Shown one piece after another: positions 54,521 through 59,003 of a stretch of DNA of 59,003 nt. Every line of letters begins with the position of its first letter. Positions within the stretch are counted from its first letter, which is position 1. A program made the position numbers and the translations under genes. The DNA comes from Candidatus Enterococcus huntleyi (lineage in GTDB: Bacteria; Bacillota; Bacilli; Lactobacillales; Enterococcaceae). The notes beneath the pieces are model-generated. The model saw nothing but the letters and a program-made list of their open reading frames with translations. It was not told the origin of the DNA and ran no database searches. The stretch covers positions 1 to 59,003 of the forward strand of contig NZ_MAEJ01000014.1 of NCBI RefSeq assembly GCF_009933175.1, read 5' to 3'.

Positions 54521-54544
54521 ATTCAAATTTTTATATAATATACG

Positions 54545-54812
54545 TAGATACGGAAAAGTACTTAGCGTAAAGATTTCAAAGAGAGCCCTGTTTGCTGCAA
54601 ATGGGTACTTCTTTCGCTAAGGAAAATGGCCGTTGAGTATTCATCCCGAGCAAGCTGATTGTGAGGCGGTGACGAGTGCATTCGTTAACATGCTAGAGTA
54701 TGAAGTACTTGAAGAGGGATATTTCTGTGAGGGAGTATCTAAATAGAGGTGGTAACACGCGAAAAGCGTCCTCAAGCTGATGAAGAATCATCGGCTTGAG
54801 GACGCTTTTTGT
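54545..54812 (+). promoter_or_regulatory. T-box riboswitch 2, methionine specifier
   Basis: A second complete T-box directly after the first. The AG-bulge region AAAGAGAG and the specifier ATG at 54626-54628 again in GGAAAATGGCC match the first copy; the T-box core is AGGTGGTAACACGCG (54747-54761). The terminator pairs AGCGTCCTCAAGC with GCTTGAGGACGCT and ends in TTTTTG. metN starts 36 bases later. Confidence 0.85.
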
Positions 54813-54847
54813 TTTTATAGAAAGAATAACAAACGGGAGTGAAGAAC

Positions 54848-55936
54848 ATGATCGAATTAACAAATATTGATATTGTCTTTCAGCAGAAAAAAGAAAAAAT
54901 AGACGCAGTAAAAAATGTTTCATTAACGATTGATAAGAAAGATGTCTATGGCATTGTTGGTTATTCTGGAGCTGGAAAAAGTTCGTTAGTTCGAGTGATT
55001 AATTATTTGCAAAAGCCAACCAATGGAACGGTCGTCATCAACGGAGTGGATCTAGGTCAATTGACGGCAAAAGAATTAAGGCGAGAACGAAAGAAAATTG
55101 GCATGATTTTCCAACATTTTAATTTAATGAATGCAAGAACAATTTTTGATAATGTCGATTTCTCATTAAAATATTCAGGGAAATCAAAGAAGGAACGAAC
55201 TGAGAAAGTCAATCAGCTGTTAGAGCTAGTCGGTTTAAGTGACAAAAAAGCAGCCTATCCTAGCCAATTATCTGGTGGGCAAAAACAGCGAGTGGCAATT
55301 GCTAGAGCGTTAGCCAATGATCCAGAAATATTATTATGTGATGAAGCAACCAGTGCATTAGATCCAAAAACGACGATTCAGATTTTAAATTTATTACGAA
55401 AATTAAATCAAGAATTAGACTTGACCATCGTCTTAATTACGCATGAGATGCAAGTCGTAAAAGAGATTTGTAATAAAGTGGCTGTTATGGAGAGTGGGCA
55501 AATTATTGAAAAAGGCGCCAGTATCTCAATCTTCAGTAATCCTCAGGAAGAATTAACAAAGGATTTTATCCGAACTGCCACACATGTTGACCAGACGTTG
55601 GAAACCATTTTAAGTCATCCGACTTTGGCGGAATTAGATTCAAATGAGCTGTTGGTGGAATTTTCTTATGTCGGTGAGCAGACAAGTGAGCCACTGATTT
55701 CAAAATTATATAGCCAGTATCAAGTGACGACCAATATTCTATACGGCAATGTAGAAATTATTCAAAATACCCCGATTGGTAGTTTAATTGTTATTTTAAA
55801 GGGAGAAGCACATCAGCGTAAAAAAGCGCTAGACTACTTGCATAGTCAACAGGTCAAGACCAATATTATTAAGCGTAATGAGCCGACTGAAATTATTCAC
55901 CTAGTAGGAGGGAAAAATAATGGATCAATTTATTAA
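54848..55936 (+). CDS. metN: Methionine ABC transporter ATP-binding protein
   Basis: A 362-residue ATPase of the methionine importer. Walker [10 protein letters not shown], signature [15 protein letters not shown], Walker [13 protein letters not shown], and a C-terminal NIL domain (about 275-350) that senses methionine and inhibits transport. The ATG at 54848 has GGGAG in place; the GTG at 54839 overlaps that site. It overlaps metI by 17 bases. Confidence 0.95.
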   Translation: MIELTNIDIVFQQKKEKIDAVKNVSLTIDKKDVYGIVGYSGAGKSSLVRVINYLQKPTNGTVVINGVDLGQLTAKELRRERKKIGMIFQHFNLMNARTIFDNVDFSLKYSGKSKKERTEKVNQLLELVGLSDKKAAYPSQLSGGQKQRVAIARALANDPEILLCDEATSALDPKTTIQILNLLRKLNQELDLTIVLITHEMQVVKEICNKVAVMESGQIIEKGASISIFSNPQEELTKDFIRTATHVDQTLETILSHPTLAELDSNELLVEFSYVGEQTSEPLISKLYSQYQVTTNILYGNVEIIQNTPIGSLIVILKGEAHQRKKALDYLHSQQVKTNIIKRNEPTEIIHLVGGKNNGSIY

Positions 55937-56600
55937 AACGTATTTACCAAATGTCAGTGAGATACCGGATGAATTTATAAAAGCGACCGGGGAAACGTTA
56001 TATATGTCAGCCTGGACGGCTTTGATAGCGGGCGTGCTAGGGATCTTATTGGGTGTCCTGTTGGTTGCGATTGGGCCACGTGGAATTCTTCAAAATCTCG
56101 TGATTTATAACGTATTAGATAAATTAATCAACACGATACGTTCGATTCCGTTCATTATTATGATTCCGCTATTTGTCGTATTTACCAGATTTTTAGTGGG
56201 CACGATTATTGGTGTGAATGCGGCCCTAGTACCGTTGGTGATTGGGATCATCCCGTTTTATGCGCGCCAAATTGAGAATGCGTTACTTGAGGTGGACCCT
56301 GGCGTGATTGAAGCGGCACAAGCGATGGGTACCAGTCCAATTGGCATTATTTTCCGAATTTATCTGGTGGAAGGTCTCTCTAGTATCATTCGAGTCTCAG
56401 CGGTGACGATTATTAACGTGATTGGATTGACAGCGATGGCGGGTGCTGTTGGTGCTGGAGGGCTTGGAAATCTGGCCATCACGAGAGGCTACAATCGATT
56501 TCAAACGGATGTCACCATTGTGGCGACACTGCTTATTCTATTGCTAGTATTTATTAGTCAATTTATCAGTAATCTACTTATTAAAAAGACAACGCACTAA
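55920..56600 (+). CDS. metI: Methionine ABC transporter permease
   Basis: A 226-residue membrane protein with five to six helices and the binding-protein-dependent permease EAA loop ([19 protein letters not shown]). It forms the membrane channel with MetN and MetQ. The ATG lies inside the end of metN, with GGAGGG before it, so translation is coupled. Confidence 0.95.
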   Translation: MDQFIKTYLPNVSEIPDEFIKATGETLYMSAWTALIAGVLGILLGVLLVAIGPRGILQNLVIYNVLDKLINTIRSIPFIIMIPLFVVFTRFLVGTIIGVNAALVPLVIGIIPFYARQIENALLEVDPGVIEAAQAMGTSPIGIIFRIYLVEGLSSIIRVSAVTIINVIGLTAMAGAVGAGGLGNLAITRGYNRFQTDVTIVATLLILLLVFISQFISNLLIKKTTH

Positions 56601-56638
56601 AAATACCAACTGAGAAAATCGAAAAGGGGAAATGAAGG

Positions 56639-57478
56639 ATGAAAAAAATAGGGAAAATTATTATTGGTGCATTAGCAGTGCTATTATTTACAGGATGTAG
56701 CAGTAATACTAAGGCAGAAAAACAAACAGAGGAAAACAAAGTTGTGAAATTAGGTGTGGTTGGTGCGGATACAGATATCTGGGACAGCGTAAAAGAACGT
56801 TTGGCAACTGAAGGAATTGATTTAGAATACGTTCAGTTTAGCGATTATAATCAACCGAATGCGGCCTTAGCTGATGGATCAATTGACTTAAACTCATTCC
56901 AACATCAATTTTTCTTAGATAATTATAATGAAGAACATGGAACGGATCTCATTTCAATCGGAAATACCGTTAATGCACCTTTAGGAATCTATTCAAATAA
57001 GTTGAAAGATGTTGCAGAATTGAAGGAAGGTGCCAATGTGGCGATACCTAATGATGTGACAAATGGTGGACGAGCATTGCGCTTATTACAAACGGCGGGA
57101 ATTATTACCTTATCTGAGGATAGCGGACAAGCGCCAACTGTTTCAGATATTGTCGAAAATAAGAAAAATATCAAAATAAATGAACTCGATGCCTCTCAAA
57201 CTGCCAGAAGTCTAGATGATGTAGCACTGGCAGTCATCAACAGTGGAGTAGCAGTTGATGCTGGATTCGTCCCTAAAAAGGATGCTATTTATTTAGAACC
57301 GGTGGATGATAACGCTCGACCATATGTCAATATTATCGTGGCGCGTAAAGAGGACCAAGAAAATAAAGTCTATCAGAAAATTGTTGCCACATATCAAACA
57401 GAAGAAACAGAAAAGGTGATTGAAGAAACATCTAAGGGATCGAATATCCCAGCCTGGACAGAATTTGGGACAAAATAG
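56639..57478 (+). CDS. metQ: Methionine-binding lipoprotein
   Basis: A 279-residue substrate-binding protein of the NlpA/MetQ family. Lipobox LFTGC with lipidation Cys20. Typical blocks: FSDYNQPNAALADGSIDLNSFQHQ and IAIPNDVTNGGRAL. It captures methionine outside the membrane for MetNI. GGGGAAATGAAGG precedes the ATG. Confidence 0.95.
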   Translation: MKKIGKIIIGALAVLLFTGCSSNTKAEKQTEENKVVKLGVVGADTDIWDSVKERLATEGIDLEYVQFSDYNQPNAALADGSIDLNSFQHQFFLDNYNEEHGTDLISIGNTVNAPLGIYSNKLKDVAELKEGANVAIPNDVTNGGRALRLLQTAGIITLSEDSGQAPTVSDIVENKKNIKINELDASQTARSLDDVALAVINSGVAVDAGFVPKKDAIYLEPVDDNARPYVNIIVARKEDQENKVYQKIVATYQTEETEKVIEETSKGSNIPAWTEFGTK

Positions 57479-57490
57479 GAGGAATGAAGG

Positions 57491-58690
57491 ATGACAACAG
57501 CAGTGAAGATAGATAACCAACGAGTGGAAGAGGAATTGGACGCGGTGAAAGAGGAAGTCATTATTTTACGTAGACACTTCCATCAGTACCCTGAAGCAAG
57601 CTTAAAGGAATATAAAACCATTGCGCGAATTAAAGAAGAGCTAGAAAAGATTGGTTTAGCATACGAATCTGTCGGTGAAACTGGCGCGATTGCGACACTA
57701 AAAAGTACAAAAGGTCCAGGGAAAACACTCATCCTTCGAGCAGATATAGATGCTTTAGAATTGGATGACGAGACGAACAAAGAATATGCATCGAAAAATG
57801 CTGGATTAAACCATGCTTGCGGACATGATGGGCATGCAGCAGCGTTATTGGGAGCAGCCAAAGTCTTAAGTTGTTTGTCAGATACGTTCACGGGGACAAT
57901 TAAATTTGCCTTTCAGCAAGCTGAGGAGATTGGTGCTGGAGCTAAGCAATTTGTTCAAGGCGGCTTTCTAGAAGGTGTCGATCAGGTATTTGGAATTCAT
58001 TTGGATTCGAGTGTTGAAGTTGGTAAATTAGTAGCGACAGGTGGGGCCACTAATGTTTCTTGTGATATTTTCAAAATTGAGATTGAGGGATTGAGTAGTC
58101 ATGTTGCTCAACCGCAATCTGGTCGAGATGCTCTGGTTGCAGCAGCTGCGGTAGTAACAGAACTACAAACGATAGTTTCGAGAGAAATTAATCCGCTGGA
58201 TCCGGTTGTTGTAGGAATAGGCGTGCTACAAGCTGGAACTCGTTACAATATAGTAGCAAATCAAGCAGTTATAGAAGGGACTGTCAGAAGTTTTAGCTTT
58301 GAAACAAGGGAATACGTACTGAATCGAGTAGAAGAAATCGCCAATACGATTGCACAATCCCATAGAACGAAAGTTTCGAAATTTGAGAGATATGATGCAG
58401 CCGCTCCTCTGATTAACGAAGAACAAGCAACACAACTTGCACAACAAGTGGCGGCAGAAATCGTCGGCATAGATAATGTAATTACAAATAATCCTAAAAG
58501 TTTAGGCGCAGATGACTTTGCAGATTTTTTGGCGGAAGCACCCGGCATCTATGGTCGTGTTGGAACAAGAAATCCTGAAAATAAAGAGACGCAGTATGGT
58601 CATCATCATGAAAAATTTGATATTGATGAACGTGGCCTTGCTTTGGCGACAGCTTACCATGTAAGATACGCACTTGCTTATCTAGATTAA
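57491..58690 (+). CDS. M20 family amidohydrolase (N-acyl amino acid hydrolase type)
   Basis: A 399-residue zinc peptidase of the M20D group. Metal motif HACGHDGHAA near residue 108, catalytic Glu in QQAEEIGAGAK, a dimerisation domain (about 190-300) and the C-terminal His in YGHHHEKFDID. It is 13 bases after metQ, with AGGAGG before the ATG, and so belongs to the met operon. It may release methionine from N-acetyl- or related derivatives (inference from context). Confidence 0.88.
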   Translation: MTTAVKIDNQRVEEELDAVKEEVIILRRHFHQYPEASLKEYKTIARIKEELEKIGLAYESVGETGAIATLKSTKGPGKTLILRADIDALELDDETNKEYASKNAGLNHACGHDGHAAALLGAAKVLSCLSDTFTGTIKFAFQQAEEIGAGAKQFVQGGFLEGVDQVFGIHLDSSVEVGKLVATGGATNVSCDIFKIEIEGLSSHVAQPQSGRDALVAAAAVVTELQTIVSREINPLDPVVVGIGVLQAGTRYNIVANQAVIEGTVRSFSFETREYVLNRVEEIANTIAQSHRTKVSKFERYDAAAPLINEEQATQLAQQVAAEIVGIDNVITNNPKSLGADDFADFLAEAPGIYGRVGTRNPENKETQYGHHHEKFDIDERGLALATAYHVRYALAYLD

Positions 58691-58756
58691 GTTATCGCTA
58701 TGTAATAAATAGCTATAGTTAAAAAAAGAGTCAGTATGTATTCAGTTAATCTGATG

Positions 58757-58798
58757 AAAACCAGGTAGTTATCTTTAAATACTTACCTGGTTTTGTAG
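58757..58798 (+). terminator. Terminator of the met operon
   Basis: AAAACCAGGTA pairs with TACCTGGTTTT around GTTATCTTTAAATACT, then a short T-run. Confidence 0.85.
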
Positions 58799-58869
58799 TA
58801 CATACTCCCTTGTTTATTCAGTGGATTTTTCATAAATAAAAATAAATCACATATTTATGAAAATTGTTC

Positions 58870-58898
58870 TTGACGGCAACAGTATAACCTGTTATTCT
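58870..58898 (+). promoter_or_regulatory. Promoter P1 at the right edge
   Basis: TTGACG (58870-58875), exactly 17 bases, TATTCT (58893-58898). First of two tandem promoters; the following gene is outside the window. Confidence 0.65.
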
Positions 58899-58967
58899 AA
58901 TTGAGTTGCTGAAACAGGCAAACAACTTTCTGAAAAAGAAGTTGAAAAAACTTTTATAAAAAAGATG

Positions 58968-58996
58968 TTGACATTCACTTGTTTAACTGATAAGAT
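58968..58996 (+). promoter_or_regulatory. Promoter P2 at the right edge, rRNA-operon type
   Basis: TTGACA (58968-58973), exactly 17 bases, TAAGAT (58991-58996), preceded by an A/T-rich stretch like an UP element. Tandem 17-base-spacer promoters in this arrangement are typical of ribosomal RNA operons; the 16S gene itself would lie beyond base 59003. Confidence 0.6.
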
Positions 58997-59003
58997 ATAA
59001 AAG

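Overview
The window looks like a chromosomal segment of a low-GC Gram-positive lactic acid bacterium, most likely Enterococcaceae. The evidence is the AT-rich, AUG/GUG/UUG-started genes with strong Shine-Dalgarno sites, the Bacillus-like block ylaN-ftsW-pyc-ylb genes-rsmD-coaD, a comEA-EB-EC competence operon, LPXTG surface proteins, Met T-boxes, and an rRNA-type tandem promoter at the right edge. I cannot name the species from the sequence alone.

Layout. 1-876: gene-free leader with two copies of an intergenic repeat, then recQ. 2.8-11.9 kb: co-directional housekeeping block (ylaN, ftsW, pyc, a CAP-associated membrane protein, ylbF, ylbG, rsmD, coaD, PDZ/Lon-type protease). 12.1-14.7 kb: a DUF2087 regulator with a GIY-YIG-like gene, and on the minus strand an ECF-type sigma factor overlapping a PH-domain membrane protein. 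14.8-19.3 kb: comEA, comEB, comEC, holA; then rpsT (minus) and a PiT phosphate transporter with its DUF47 partner. 21.8-23.3 kb: a 1.5-kb gene-free, regulation-rich leader in front of a 2789-residue Cna-B repeat adhesin (23.3-31.6 kb). 31.8-36.4 kb, minus strand: P1B-4-type metal ATPase with Fur-like operators, uppP, a histidine phosphatase and an MBL hydrolase. 36.7-44.9 kb: an SOS-like nuclease-helicase, YajQ, YitT, a gene-poor structured stretch, a Cof phosphatase, lysA and a MIP18/SufT-like factor. 45.3-50.5 kb: small accessory genes including a PD-(D/E)XK/sce7725-like pair. 50.9-53.1 kb: a secreted three-domain wall hydrolase with a catalytically dead NlpC-like domain. 53.7-54.8 kb: the second copy of the intergenic repeat cluster, then tandem Met T-boxes. 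54.8-58.7 kb: metN-metI-metQ plus an M20 amidohydrolase. The window ends at tandem promoters that resemble an rRNA operon promoter.

How parts work together. The ylb/coaD block and the com operon are typical core operons. The met operon combines tRNA-Met-sensing leaders with methionine import and an amidohydrolase that may release methionine from N-acyl precursors. The adhesin and the wall hydrolase are the main cell-surface products, each with its own strong signals and terminators.

Most interesting observations: a 230-bp intergenic repeat family present in two clusters about 53.6 kb apart, whose terminal inverted repeats differ between clusters but keep complementarity; tandem Met T-boxes; alternating A/B Cna-B repeats with a recent internal duplication; a leader ORF overlapping a perfect 15-bp stem before the adhesin; a LexA-like box before a Cas4-like nuclease/XPD helicase fusion; an ECF sigma/PH-domain pair; and a structured gene-free region near 41.1-41.3 kb.
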